Assembly: GCA_963662155.1 (NCBI GenBank)
Contig: OY759261.1
Location: 62,620,917-62,684,916, forward strand
Direction of reading: 5' to 3'
Length of the DNA: 64,000 nucleotides
Source: Lamellibrachia columna
Taxonomy: Eukaryota; Annelida; Polychaeta; Sabellida; Siboglinidae
Below, piece after piece: positions 13,000 through 29,821 of the stretch; the stretch's first letter is position 1; every line of letters starts with the position of its first letter. Position numbers and translations under genes: made by a program. The notes beneath the pieces were generated by a model that made no database searches, was not told the DNA's origin, and was given only the letters and a program-made list of their open reading frames with translations.

Positions 13000-14163
13000 T
13001 TTCACAGCCAATAAAATGTGTTGATAATACTGTCTCACTCGGATGAATCATATTTATATCATATATCCCCCCCCCATCGTGGGGCCGACAACTTCGGCAT
13101 AACCTCAACACGGCCCGTACGTGCGATTGAGGAAGTGATTGCGATATATTTACTGCGACGGCTGGCAAACACATGACGCCGCTGCAGTGACCCATGACGC
13201 CGGTGCAGTGATCCGTGACATCGGTTCACAGTGAACGTTCAAGTACCTGGGCCGTTATGGCAGGAATTAAATAGTACGCAGTAGGTGTTTCGGTCGAAAT
13301 ATTGTGCCCCATATTCAATTGGCCTAATGTACGTAGTATAGTGTATCGCTGTTCTCAAATAAAAGGGGCCCGTGTTGTGATAAGTCGTTCATCTAGTTGG
13401 ATTATGACATCGACGACATATATGATCACTACACAGTTGTTTTCCTTACGTCCTGTCAAAGCGGCACCCGCTCGTTACATGAAGTAGCTGCGTGATTTTC
13501 GCGGGTTTACTGTATTCATTGCGCTGCCGCGCGGCGCGTTGAAGCGCTGAATACACTACACGCTCAGATATATGATATAGTGGGACACGCGTTACAAAGT
13601 TCCTAGACGCGCAACAATCACAGCGAACGCCTCAATAATTTGTAACACTGTATTCAAGGCGCCAACGCGCCGCGCGCCAGCGTTCTGAATACAGTGAGCC
13701 ATTTGCGCGTATTCGACCACAACCGCTTTGAGGCTGATCTCTCAACACAGTTGACCTATGTGGACACTCAAGTAGATGTGAGCACCATGGTGGACGAGTA
13801 CGAACAGGCGGACGTATCTGTCATCAATGTACACGCCCCCGTCTGAGGATGACAACCTGCTGACCATATTATGCTTAATTTATCAGCAACATTCGACACT
13901 ATTGAAAATGGACGTTTGTTGACCCTTGTACAAGACGAACACGGAGTGCATGACGCGGCACTATTGTGGACATGGCACCAGCCATTGTTACCCTATATAC
14001 CAGGTACCAACCACCCTGGTGCGGGAGATATGGAGTGCACTGCCACACATATAATTTATGGTTGAATCTCATGAACCGTTGGCACACGTTGTTTGAGAGT
14101 CCTGTCCGTGGGTGTTTAGAAGCTATCCATAGGTTTGACAGATATTGTGGCTGCACGAGTTAA
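13000..14163. repeat. Palindromic block, copy A
   Basis: The first of three copies (B at 21,236, C at 29,822). It contains a GC-rich hairpin bounded by GTATTCA/TGAATAC (about 13,510-13,552), one 50-bp arm (13,591-13,640) of a hairpin that is intact in B and C, and a second GTATTC hairpin (13,650-13,698). Downstream a short frame LNLSATFDTIENGRLLTLVQ (13,874-13,933) resembles a LINE reverse transcriptase, so the block includes a LINE remnant. No intact gene. Confidence 0.7.
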
Positions 14164-14236
14164 TAAAAGGTCCATTTAGCCCTTTTTCGCTATGTTTTTT
14201 TCTGACTTTTTTTCCTAACTTTATCTACCACTAAGA

Positions 14237-14289
14237 ACTGCATACACGTACACGTACACGTACACGTACACGTACACGTACACGTACAC

Positions 14290-14343
<54 letters not shown>
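14237..14343. repeat. (TACACG)n followed by (TA)n
   Basis: Hexamer repeats 14,246-14,293 pass directly into (TA)n 14,294-14,343. Confidence 0.95.
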
Positions 14344-14347
<4 letters not shown>

Positions 14348-15806
14348 GGATGGTGTCGATTGCACCCTGCCTTGAATGAGAGAGTAAGAGTAAGATAGAC
14401 GTTGACCGGGTGTGTAGCTCTACGTTGTGTGTCTGATGGCTCATGGAGGGAGTAAGAGTGAGAGAGACGTTGATCGGGTGTGTAGCTCTACGTTGTGTGT
14501 CTGACGGCTCATGGAGGGAGTAAGAGTGAGAGAGACGTTGATCGGGTGTGTAGCTCTACGTTGTGTGTCTGATGGCTCATGGAGGGAGTAAGAGTGAGAG
14601 AGACGTTGATCGGGTGTGTAGCTCTACGTTGTGGGTCTGACGGGTCATGGAGGGAGTAAGAGTTAGAGATACGTTGATCGGGTGTGTAGGTCTATGTTGT
14701 GTGTCTGATGACACAGGGAGGGAGTAAGAGTATTTTGGTACATACATCATTTACTTAGTGTTTGTTTCTTCATTATAATCTCGATGGTGCATATATGGAG
14801 GGTCACATGGAACGTGATACTGATGATCTATATCGATATTTAAATGCTTACGTTTTGGATTCGTAAGGCAGAAGGATAAATTAAGCAAAGGAAATAAAAT
14901 AAGTGAAACAACACATTTGGCTAAGTTTTAGTACCGTAGGAATCCTTGAATATTGATGGTTCGATTATAGCGACATCCGTACGTGTACGTGTACGTGTAC
15001 GTGTACGTGTACGTGTACGTGTACGTGTACGTGTACGTGTACGTGTACGTGTACGTGTACGTGTACGTGTACGTGTACGTACACGTACACTTAGCCAAAT
15101 GTGTTGTTTCACTTATTTTATTTCCTTTGCTTAATTTATCCTTCTGCCTTACGAATCCAAAACGTAAGCATTTAAATATCGATATAGATCATCAGTATCA
15201 CGTTCCATGTGACCCTCCATATATGCACCATCGAGATTATAATGAAGAAACAAACACTAAGTAAATGATGTATGTACCAAAATACTCTTACTCCCTCCCT
15301 GTGTCATCAGACACACAACATAGACCTACACACCCGATCAACGTATCTCTAACTCTTACTCCCTCCATGAACCGTCAGACCCACAACGTAGAGCTACACA
15401 CCCGATCAACGTCTCTCTCACTCTTACTCCCTCCATGAGCCATCAGACACACAACGTAGAGCTACACACCCGATCAACGTCTCTCTCACTCTTACTCCCT
15501 CCATGAGCCGTCAGACACACAACGTAGAGCTACACACCCGATCAACGTCTCTCTCACTCTTACTCCCTCCATGAGCCATCAGACACACAACGTAGAGCTA
15601 CACACCCGGTCAACGTCTCTCTCACTCTTACTCCCTCCATGAGCCATCAGACACACAACGTAGAGCTACACACCCGATCAACGTCTCTCTCACTCTTACT
15701 CCCTCCATGAGCCGTCAGACACACAACGTAGAGCTACACACCCGGTCAACGTCTATCTTACTCTTACTCTCTCATTCAAGGCAGGGTGCAATCGACACCA
15801 TCCATT

Positions 15807-15810
<4 letters not shown>
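14341..15810. repeat. Large inverted repeat with a hexamer loop
   Basis: Left arm 14,341-14,927 is the near-perfect reverse complement of right arm 15,089-15,810. The right arm has about two more 68-bp minisatellite units (roughly 7 against 5). Each arm consists of minisatellite units plus a 200-bp unique segment (marker CCAAATGTGTTGTTTCAC). The spacer holds (ACGTGT)n at about 14,980-15,078. The arms share unit-specific variants, so this is one inverted duplication rather than two independent arrays. Confidence 0.9.
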
Positions 15811-15832
<22 letters not shown>

Positions 15833-15837
<5 letters not shown>

Positions 15838-16186
15838 TTCTGGGTCACGTGTCTTTAATTCCTTGGTTTGTGCCTCTCTTGCGATGGTTCGTTGGTACGT
15901 TTCCTCAAGGTGTCCTCTTTTTCTGTTTCCAGGCGGTTTCCGGTACCACGCTTGTCTTGATGTTTTTTGTTGGTGGTAATTTAAGGACATGGCCCAAATA
16001 TATTCATCTTGTTATCAATATTGTTGACTTTATTGTCTCTCTATGGGATCTATTCCGTTACGGTCCATTGCATCAAAGTTGTTCGGCTTAAATTATGCCT
16101 TGAACGAGGTCATAACAATCGAATCAACGAGGTCATTGAGTACATTCAGGCGGTCGGTATATAACGGAAACCTGTAGATACTGCAT
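15833..16186 (-). mobile_element. LINE-E tail, copy A
   Basis: On the minus strand broken frames read the last part of a LINE reverse transcriptase: a GHVL-type segment and a KRKRGH-type basic segment. Homologous tails at 23,365-23,720, 36,116-36,515 and 58,655-58,835 are in the same orientation. The ORF end abuts the 68-bp minisatellite. Confidence 0.65.
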
Positions 16187-16265
16187 CATCATCATCATCA
16201 TCATCATCACCATCATCAGCGTCGTCGTCATCATCATCATCATCGGTAGCAGCTTCGTCATCATC
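16187..16265. repeat. (ATC)n microsatellite
   Basis: Trinucleotide tract with CGTCGT interruptions. The same tract follows the LINE-E tail at 23,716 and 36,523. Confidence 0.95.
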
Positions 16266-19180
16266 AATCATCATTGATCCCACTGTAGCACAAGACGCCA
16301 ACAAATCCTCTCCTGTCAGCAGGGTTGGGCGGTCCAGCTGTGTTCAGTCCAAGTCGTCCCAGCCACCTTCGCAATTTTGGGTCATATCCATATATAACCC
16401 AAACACATAAAGGGTATCTGATGTAACCCAGTAGTACACGAGGGGCTTTTTTCCTAGCTGAACAAAGTCCTATGCCTATGGCGATATTGTCCAGGTGGAA
16501 ACGGCTTTTGTCTACGACCCGATTAGATGTTGACAGCCATTGTGCCAACTGGACTCGTAAGACATATTGTCGATTGTTTCTTGTCAAACACGAACAACGA
16601 ACTAACGATATCACTCAAGTCACGATACACACGGCTCTGTCAATACCCTTTAACTGATATGATATGTTGTCTGCACCGACTGTTAAACGATGTATACATA
16701 AATGTGCCGTGAGTGGGACACAACATTTTACTGAACGTTGTATTATTGTGTTCTGTTCTGGGAACACGACAACACATACCCACATTTATTCGTACCCCGA
16801 AGAATTCGCACCCCACACGATTCCTAGCCCGTAATCATCTACAGCAAGAATACCCTATGTACGAAATCAATGCAGTCCATCCAGTGGCATATCTAGCTAG
16901 AAGGAGGCCAAGTAGGGGGCAAGCTTAGTCATCCATTAGTGGCACAAGGCTACATACGAATATCAAATCAAAATGGTACACCAAAGGGAGCCGCGCCCTA
17001 ACCCCCCCCCCCGCAAGTACGCCACTGAGTCTACGATAATAGTGGACACATTGGAAAGCGTACAGTGGTTAGTTATACTGGCAGTCGAGTTAAACTAATC
17101 TTAAATCATGTCATACGCACCTCCAACCCCTACGTAATATTATAATTTATCAAATTAATATTCTTACATCAATTCACATCAGATTCCAAATGATCCTGGT
17201 GGAATCATGCCACTGAGAAAAGTTCCGCAGCTTCAATAGTCGTAAGCGGGATTAAAAGAACCAAAGGGCCGTGTAAACCGGAAGTTTAAGAAACAACGTA
17301 AAACTTGCTTATTCGGTCGAAACTCGAATACTGTTCATCCGTGTGGAGCCCCAACACTAGTACACACTGTCTAGTGTAAGGACAATGATGCTCCACCACA
17401 TTTTCTAAACATGAAGACAGACGAAAAACAAATCCAGCACACTTGATCAGCACCATTGGATGGCAAAGAGCAGGCCTTGCGTCACAAACAAACCACAACC
17501 TTCTACAGCATTGTAGGCTATATACAACGTTATTGAGATCAGCCACTGTATTAACCCGTTAGCTTAGCACGGCGCAATAGGTTACATAAACAAACAGATG
17601 TAAACCAAAGGAGTGGGGCATGCATGGCCCAGTGCCTCCTAAAAACGCCACTGTTTATGTTCCTGGTCCGTAAACATTCAGTTAATTTGACCTCATATTC
17701 AAGCCATCTAGCTGAGTCATTGAAGGTAATAGCTCGTCAAACTACCAGCGTCTGACATCTAAATATCCGGGTAAAAGTTGCTATAAAAACGCATCTACCT
17801 TTTACAGGCCGAAATTGTGCAGTTCTGTCGCGATTTGATTTCGAACAACTCGTCTAGGTAGAAAGGCTGTGTCAAGAACGAACAACGCGATTGTCGCAAT
17901 TAAACTATTGTGCGTCAGTGAGCCATTTACTGAAATGGCACAGTAGCTGGTTAAAGTTAGCTCATATGAGCTAGATCGTTATCCTTTTTACGTCGCGCGG
18001 AATAATGTAACCAATTCATTCAACGGGAATTCACATCAACAAAGGTATTATTAATGATATCTGATGCGGGTTGGTGGCAGGCGTACTGGACGGCACCCCA
18101 CGCAGGTGAACATTGTGAGGATACCCGGAAGAAAGGGTCGCATCGCACACATACACACATATAAACGTACACACGTACACGCGCTCGCACGTTGATCGGG
18201 TTATGTATCTTCCCACTAATACACGTTGTCGTTAACGGTCAGTTCGTTTAAATGTCGCCGAAGCCAGACTTGCTCTATCGTGCTTAACACTAGTCTAGTG
18301 TACAAAACGGTGTTTAGGTCCTCGTACCTAGCTATAGACAGTGGCGGATATGTGTGACCAAAAATCATTGCGCAGTAATTCCTTTCCGGAGAAGTCGCGT
18401 TTGTGTTGGAATGAACAGGTCTGTTGGGGTGAAGGGTAAACAGGTCTATCAGGGGTGAAAGGTAAACAGGTCTGTCAGGGGTGAAGGGTAAACAGGTCTG
18501 TCGGGGTGCAGTGTAAACAGATCTGTCAGAGGGGAATGTAAACAGGTCAGTCTTGGGTGAAGTGTAAGCAGGTCTGTCAGTGGAAATGTACACAGGTATT
18601 TTGAAACGGTCCTTGCCATAAATGGATTGTTAGTTTTAAATAGCTTAGGGATGGTCAACACGACTTTTAATGGTGGTCTCAACCTCCCACCTGTCTTGGG
18701 AGACAACCTCCCACTTCCTAGTATTTTGAGAGTCCACCTCCTACCTGCCACAGTTTTTCAGGAACAACCTCCCACTTCCTGCCACACCCCACTCAACAGT
18801 ACAACCAGCTGACGAAAAACAAACAACATAATTGAGATCAGCCACCTCCAGTTATATTAAACCCATCGCCAGATCGCGGCCACTTATTAGCCCTTATGTG
18901 CCTCATAAATGCGGTAGTCTAGTCATTAACCCAATATAGAATACCATCTCAGCAAAAATCACCGAAATAAAAAACCAAATATGTCTAAAAATATGTTGCT
19001 TGCATTCGCCTATCCATTCACCTTAACAAACTATACAATATTAGCCACATACACCAGGGAAATTAATTCTAGTGAGCGAGGAACACTTATGTCCACGACG
19101 AACACTTTTTGGAGTGAGGAACACTTACGTGAGTGAGGAACACTCCACATGCTAAATTTCAGGAGGCTAAATCTGACTAT
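16266..19180. repeat. Dispersed modules, no gene
   Basis: Module marked GATCCCACTGTAG (16,277), M1 (16,660-16,860), MITE remnants (16,885-17,027 and 17,585-17,653), M3-like (17,160-17,520), M2 (17,925-18,380) and the GGGATGGTCAACACGAC block (18,648). A 27-28-bp minisatellite, unit near AACAGGTCTGTCAGGGGTGA, occupies 18,412-18,595. No supported protein. Confidence 0.55.
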
Positions 19181-19189
19181 TTATGGAAG

Positions 19190-20060
<871 letters not shown>

Positions 20061-21235
20061 TAGCATCATCAGTAGCGTCAACATCAATAATCTTTGGTCC
20101 CACTGGAGCATGAGACGCCAACAAATCCCGTCCAGTCAGCAGGGTTCGGCGAACCAGCTGTGTTCAGTCCAGGCTTTCCCAGCCACCTTCGGGATTTTGG
20201 GTCACACCCATATATAACCCAAACACATGAAGGGGTATTTGATGTAACCCAATGGGGGCTTATTGTCCGGGTGTAAAGTGTTTTCAGCGGCTTTTGTCCG
20301 CAATGCCATTTGATTTCGACAGCCACCCCACCAACTGGTCTCGTAAGACATCCCACGATTGTTTCTTGCCAAATACGAACAACGAACTAACGCTCTCACT
20401 CAGGTCAGGTTAGACACGGCTCTGACACAGCTATTGTCACCACCCTTTGACTAAATGATGTGATCTGCCGTCTGCGCCTACTGGTAACCGATGTCTATAC
20501 AATGTGCCGTTCGTTAGACAGACCAGTATACTGAACGTTGTATTACTGTGTTCTGTTCTGGGTGCAGGACTATATATACCCAAATTAATTCGTAGGATTC
20601 TTACCCGACACGATTCCTTGCCCATGGTCGTCTTCTGCAACAATCCCCTTTGTACGAATTGTCCAGAAATTACACCAGCCTGTGTATTGCCGATAATAGT
20701 GGACACATTGGAAAGTGTCCAGTGGTCATTCATGCTGACAGGCGAGTTAAAATCATCTGAAATAATTTCATGCACACCTCCTGCCTCTACATAATCACCC
20801 ACACCCATACTATTCCTGGCATGAGTGATCATAGAACCATGGCTTTTAACGCTAACAAAAACCCAGTTTTAATTATTGCCCAATAAAAGTAACAAATATA
20901 TATTATGACACGACCTACAACTTCGCCATTATATTAAAAATGAACATGGTTGAATCACGCCATTGAAAAAGACTCCGCGTATTCACTAGTCCTAAGCATG
21001 ATCAAAAGAACCACACGGCCGTGTAAATAGGAAGTTAAAGAAACAGCCTTCAACATGCTTATTCTGCCAAAACTCGAATACTCTTCATCCGAATGGAGTC
21101 CCACACTAGTACACACTGTCTAGTGTGAGGGCAATCATGTGCTACCACATTTGCTAAACACGACCACAGACGAAAAACAAACCCAGCATACTTGATAAGC
21201 ACCGTTGGATGCAACGAAGAGGCACCATAATGCAG
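20061..21235. repeat. Dispersed modules, no gene
   Basis: Repeats the GTCCCACTG module (20,095), M1 (20,460-20,790) and M3 (20,880-21,220). ORFs at 20,084-20,832 on either strand recur as fragments in the other module copies and show no domain. Confidence 0.5.
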
Positions 21236-22455
21236 TAGTATTGATCATACTCATACTGTCTCATTCGGATTAATCATATGTATGTCATATACCCCCCTCC
21301 CTCCAATCGTGGGGCCGACAACTTCGGCATAACCTCAACACGGCCCGTACGTGCGATTGAGGAAGTGATTATGATATATTTACTGTGAAGGCGGGTAAAC
21401 ACAAATAACCCGTGCAATGACCCAAGACGCCTCTGCAGGGACCCATGACCCCGGTGTAGTGATCCGCGACATTGGTTTACAGTGAACGTTCAAGTACGTG
21501 GGCCGTTATGGCAGGAATTAAATAGTACGCAGTAGGTGTTTCGGTCGAAATAGTGTCCCCCATATTCAATTGGCCTAATGTACGTAGTATAGGGTATCGC
21601 TGTTTTTCTCAAATAAAAGGGGCCCGTGTTGTGATAACTTGTTCATCTAGTTGGATTATGACATCGACGACATATATGATCGCTACACAGTTTTTTCCTT
21701 ACGTCCTATCAAAGCGGCACCCGCTCGTAACATGAAGTAGCTGCGTGATTTTCGCGGGTTTACTGTATTCATTGCGCTGCCGCGCGGCGCGTTGACGCGC
21801 TGAATACACTACACGCTCAGATATATGATATAGTGGGACACGCGTTACAAAGTTCCTAGACGCACAACAATCACAGCGAACGCCTCAATAATTGCATAGC
21901 AAATTACTGAGGCGTTCGCTGTGATTGTTGTGCGTCTAGGAACTTTGTAACACTGTATTCAAGGCGCCAGCGCGCTGAATACAGTGAGCCGTTTGCGCGT
22001 ATTTGACCACAACCGCTTTGAGGCTGATCTCTCGACACAGTTGACCTATGTGGACCCTCAAGTATATATGAGCACCATGGTGGACGAGTACGAACAGGCG
22101 GACGTATCTGTCATCAATGTACACGCCCCCGTCTGAGGATGACAAACTGCTGACCATATTATGCTTAACTTATCAGCTGCATTCGACCCTATCGAAAATG
22201 GACGTTTGTTGACCCTTGTACAAGACGAACACGGAGTGCATGACGCGGCACTATTGTGGACATGGCACCAGCCATTGTTGCCCTATATACCAGACACCAC
22301 CCTGGTGCAGGAGATATGAAGTGCACTGTCACGCATATAATTTATGATTGAATTTCATGAACCGTTGGCACCCGGTGTTCGAGAGTCCTGTCCGTGGGAA
22401 AAGGTGCTTAGAAACTATTATTAGGTGTGACAGATATTTCATATTGCACGAGTTA
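21236..22455. repeat. Palindromic block, copy B
   Basis: Copy of the 13,000 block with the complete hairpin: arms 21,844-21,893 and 21,902-21,951 (50 bp each, one mismatch) around the 8-bp loop GCATAGCA. Outer GTATTC hairpins flank it. The LINE-like frame starting LNLSAAFDPIENGRLL lies near 22,166. Confidence 0.8.
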
Positions 22456-22599
22456 ATAAAAGGTCCATTTTGCCTTTTTTCGCTGTTTTTTATCTTACTT
22501 TTGTCCTAACTTTATCTACCACTAGAACTGCATACACATACATGTACGGATGTCGCTATAATCGAACCGTCAATGTTCAAGGATTTCAACGGTACTAAA

Positions 22600-23362
22600 A
22601 CTTAGCCAAATGTGTTGTTTCACTAATTGTATTTCCTTTGCCTAATTTATCCTTCTGCCTTACGAATCCAAAACGTAAGCATTTAAATATCGATATAGAT
22701 TATCAGTATCAAGTTCCATGTGACCCTCCATATATGCACCATAAAGATTATAATGAAGAAACAAGCAGGAAGTAAATGATGTCTGTACCAAAATACTCTT
22801 TCTCCCTCCCTGTGTCGTCAGACACACAAAGTAGAGCTACACACCCGGTCAACGTCTCTTTTACTCTTACTCCCCACCTGTGTTGTCAGACACACAGCGT
22901 AGAGCTCCACACCCGGTCAACGTCTCTCTTACTCTTACTCCCTCCCTGTGCCGTCTGACACATAACGTAGAGCTACACACCCGGTCAACGTCTCTCTTAC
23001 TCTTACTCCCTCCCTGAGCCGTCTGACACACAACGTAGAGCTACACACCCGGTCAACGTCTCTCTTACTCTTACTCCCTCCCTGTGCCGTCTGACACACA
23101 ACGTAGAGCTACACACCCGGTAAACGTCTCTCTCACTCTTACTACTTCCCTGTGTCGACAGCTACACACCCAGTCAACGTCTCTCTTACTCTTACTCCCT
23201 CTCTGTGTCTTCAGACACACACACACAATGTAGAGCTACACACCCAGTCAACGTCTTCCTTACTCTTTCTCCCTCTCTGTGTCTTCAGACACACAATGTA
23301 GGACTACACACCCGGTCAACGTCTCCCTCCCTGAGCCGTCTGACACACAACATAGAGTGCAA
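22600..23362. repeat. 200-bp segment plus 68-bp minisatellite array
   Basis: The CCAAATGTGTTGTTTCAC segment (22,603-22,790) is followed by about eight minisatellite units (CACACAACGTAGAGCTACAC core) up to 23,362, in the same orientation as the right arm at 15,089. Confidence 0.9.
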
Positions 23363-23364
23363 TC

Positions 23365-23720
23365 GGCTCCATCTTTTTTTCTATCTGTAGCCATTCTTTG
23401 TAGGTCTTTTTTCTTTATTTGTTGGGGTTTGTGCCTCTCGGGCGATGGTTCGTTAGTCAGTTTCTTTTGGGCGTCCTCGTTTCCTTTTTCAAGATAGTTC
23501 CCAACACCACACCTGCTTTGATATTCTTGTTGGCGACATTGTAAGGACATGGCCTAGATAGTAGCATCTTCTTTTAAGTATTGTTGACTTGATTTTCTCT
23601 GTACGGGATCTATTCCGTTTTGCCTTGACATAGTTCATAACACTTGTATCAAGGAGGTCACTGAGTACATTCAGGCGGTCAGTATACAATCAGACACGGA
23701 AACCTGTAGATACTGCATCA
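23365..23720 (-). mobile_element. LINE-E tail, copy B
   Basis: Minus-strand frames read KIKSTILKRRCYYLGHVLTM (23,550-23,610 region), then a KKLTNEPSPERHKPQQIKKK segment and MATDRKKDGADCTLCCVSDG running straight into the minisatellite at 23,362. This is a typical LINE reverse transcriptase C-terminus. Upstream the element stops at (ATC)n. Confidence 0.75.
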
Positions 23721-23780
23721 TCATCATCATCGTTGTCGTCGTCGTCGTCGTTTTTGTCGTCATCATCATCATCACCATCA
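23716..23780. repeat. (ATC)n/(GTC)n microsatellite
   Basis: Trinucleotide repeat at the 5' end of the truncated LINE-E copy. Confidence 0.9.
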
Positions 23781-25719
23781 GTGATGTAGCAGTAGCATCA
23801 TCAGTAGCATCATGAGTAGCATCCTCGTCAATAATCTTTGGTCCCACTGTAGCATGAGACGCCAATAAATCCCCTCCAGGGTTGGGCGATCTAGCTGTGT
23901 TCAGTCCAGACTTTCCCAGCCACTTTCGCCATTTTGGGTCCATATATAACCCAAACACATGAAGGGGTATTTGATGTAACCCAATGGGGGCTTATTGTCC
24001 GATTGGAAAGTGTTTTCATCGGCTTGTGTCCACAATGCGATCTGATTTCGACAGCCACCCTACCAACTGGTCTCGCAAGACTTCCACCGATTGTTTCTTG
24101 CCAAACTCGAACAAAGAACTAACGCTCTCACTCCGGTCAGGTTACACACGGCTCTGACACATTCACTGTCAATACCCTTTAACTGATATGATCTGCCGTC
24201 TGCGCCGACTGGTAAACGATGTCTGTAGAATGTTCCTAGAGTTGGACAGACCAGTATACTGAACGTTGTATTACTGTTCTGGGTGCAGGACAATATATAT
24301 ATCCAAATTAATTCGTAGTATTCTTACCCGACACGATTCCTAGCCCATGGTCTTCATCGCCAAGAATCCCCTTTGTACGAATTGTCCCGAAATCAAACCA
24401 GCCTGTGTTGTCAATTGCCGATAATAGTAGACACATTGGAAAGTATCCAGTGGTCATTTAAACTGACAGGCGAGTTAAAATCATCTGAAATCATTTCATG
24501 CGCAGCTCCTGCCTCTACACAACCACCGACACCCATACTATTCCTGCCATGAGTGATCATAACACCATGACTTTTAACGCTAACGAAAACCCAGGTTTAA
24601 TTATTGTCTAACAAAAGTAACAAATAAAAATTATCACACGACCTTCAATTTCGCCATTATATTCCAAATGAACATGGTTAAATTATGCCATAGAAAAAGA
24701 CTCCACGTATTCACTAATCCTAAGCATGATTAAAAGAACCACAGGGCCTTGTAAATAGGAAGTTAAAGAAACAGCCTTCAACATGTTTATTCTACCAAAA
24801 CTTGAATATTCTTTATCCGTGTGGAGCCCCACATTAGTACACACTGTCTAGTGTGAGGGCAATCATGTGCTACCACATTTGCTAAACACGACCACAGACG
24901 ACAAACAAACCCAGCATATTTCATAAGCACCATTGGATGCAACGGAGAGGCACCACAATGCAGTAGTATATTCATTAACCCAACATGGAATACCACCCCA
25001 GTAAAATCACAGAAATAAAAATGACCCGGAACAAACCTTTCCAAAATCATATAAAACAAACACAATCTTTCAAGAAAACGTGTTTTTCAACACTACATAA
25101 TTAAAACACGTAAATGTCACTGTCATATAAATTACATCTCCAATAAACGTCTGCATTAACCCAAGAATGGGCTCTTTGGGGTTAATTCTTCTTGAGACTT
25201 GAGTATCAAACACTCGTGTCATAGTTTACCTGCATGGCTCAACAACCGCCTTTCCCGTGGATTATCTAGAATATTGCAAGGGGAGGCGGGGGGGGGGTAG
25301 CTTAGTCACCCATTAGTTTACCATGCTACCGTGTAGTGGCGCAACAGGTTACATACCCGAAAATGTAAGTAAAAGGAGTGCGGCATGGCCAATTCCCCCC
25401 TAAGTTATTTTCCTGGTCCGATAGCATACAGGTAATTTGAGCTCATATTCAAGCCATCTAGCTGCGTTACTGAATGTAATGGCTGATCAACCTTAACCTC
25501 ATCCATAACCTCAACCAATAATAAAACATTAGCCACATACACCAGGGAAACTAACTTTTGGTGAGTGAAGAACACATATGTGAAGCTTGGCTCCGAGCAG
25601 CCGTACACATGTCAGGGGAAATCCATATATCAACACGTCTAACAATCTACACAAGGATCCAAAACAAACCATTCCAAAATATATAAAAACACAAACCAAC
25701 AATTAAGATTGGGCCACAT
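23781..25719. repeat. Dispersed modules, no gene
   Basis: GTCCCACTGTAGCATGAGAC module (23,840), M1 (24,190-24,310), M3 (24,600-25,110) and MITE-related sequence (25,260-25,400). No supported coding region. Confidence 0.5.
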
Positions 25720-25880
25720 TAAGATAAGATAAGATAAGATACGTTTTATTACCAAGTAGCAAGTACAAGGAATTTGTAGTGTTGTGGCGTTAGCACAAAC
25801 ATACACTCATGCACCCAATCACACACGGAACTAAACATTATATATCACAATCGTAATACTAAAAACTATGGTAGTAGTAG
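25720..25880 (-). mobile_element. LINE 3' end with AAGAT repeats
   Basis: Read on the minus strand, AATTCCTTGTACTTGCTACT is followed by GGTAATAAAACG and a (TATCT)n tail. That arrangement (AATAAA-like sequence then short tandem repeats) is the usual 3' end of L2/Nimb-type LINEs. No ORF is attached. Confidence 0.55.
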
Positions 25881-28570
<2,690 letters not shown>

Positions 28571-29820
28571 CTGAACTTAGTCACCCATGCGTTGACCGTG
28601 CTACCATGTATTGGCGCAACAGGTTACATACCAAAAACAATCATAAATGCAAGCCAAGAAGTGGGGCCTGGCACAGTGCCCGTTCTCAGTGAGCCATTTA
28701 CTCAAATGTCACAGTAGCTGGTTAATGCTAGCTACTTTAGATTAGATCTTTATCCATTATTCGTTGAGCGGTATAATGTGACGTTGGTCGTTCTATGTAT
28801 CCTCCCACTAAATACGTGTTGTCGGTCAATGATAAGTTTATCTAAATATCGCCGAAGCCAGACTTGCTCTATCGTGCCATAATAATGTACAAAACGGTGT
28901 TTAGGTTCTCGTACCAATAGACAGTCTTCGCGCAGTAATTGCGACGTGACTAAATCCTTCCCGGAGAAATAGAGTTGTCGTTGGAATGCCAGGGGGTGAA
29001 ATGTTAAGCGCTTTGAGGGGTCCAAGCGACCGGGTACAGCGTTGTATAACAACTTATTTACACGTATCTCTGCCGACATCAGCCTGGTCAACCATGCGTG
29101 ACGATCAGGAAGTTGACATCCATAATGTTAGTCGCACACCGTGCTCTTTGTGCGTCGACTACCACCTGTCGGCAACTGTACTCATAAACACTAGATCTCC
29201 TTATGCCATATAGTCAGGAAGGTGGCTAATATTAAGTTCCCTTCATATCTCACCAAACATTTAACTAAGCTTCGTTTCGTAAAATCTATGGCCGTATTTT
29301 GAAACGGTCCTTTCTATAAATGGATTGTTAGTTTTAAATAATTTAGGGATGGTCAACACGACATTTAATGACCATATTATATATCGTCCATGATATACTT
29401 TTTGGGTGTATCATACAATTGCGAAAAAGGATTTATCTAAAATCGAACCAATACAAATATTGTCGTCTCTACGCCGAGAACAACGGTATTACTACTCATA
29501 CTGTGCCGATCGCGGTGGTGAGAGGAAATAGTGATTAGTATAACATGAGTCTCAACCTCCCATCTTCCACCTGTCTTTGGGGCCAACCTCCCATCTCCCA
29601 CCTGTCTTTGGGGCCAACCTCCCATCTACCACCTGTCTTTGGGGCCAACCTACAATCTCCCACCTATCTTTGGGGCCAACCTCCCATCTCCCACCTGTCT
29701 TGGTAGACAAAGTCCTAGTATTTTTGAGAGTCCACCTCCTACCTCACATAATTTTTCAAGAACAACCCCCACTTCCTGCTACACCCACTCAATAAATGCG
29801 GTAATTTACTCAACCCTATA
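28571..29820. repeat. Dispersed modules with a 31-bp minisatellite
   Basis: M2 at 28,680-28,960 and the GGGATGGTCAACACGAC block at 29,346. Five 31-bp units (CAACCTCCCATCTCCCACCT core) lie at 29,553-29,707. ORFs in that array are repeat translations. Confidence 0.6.
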
Positions 29821-29821
29821 C

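Noticed and set aside
20084..20832. ORFs of 90-131 codons in the modules
   Set aside because: They recur as broken fragments in the other module copies and show no protein-like conservation.
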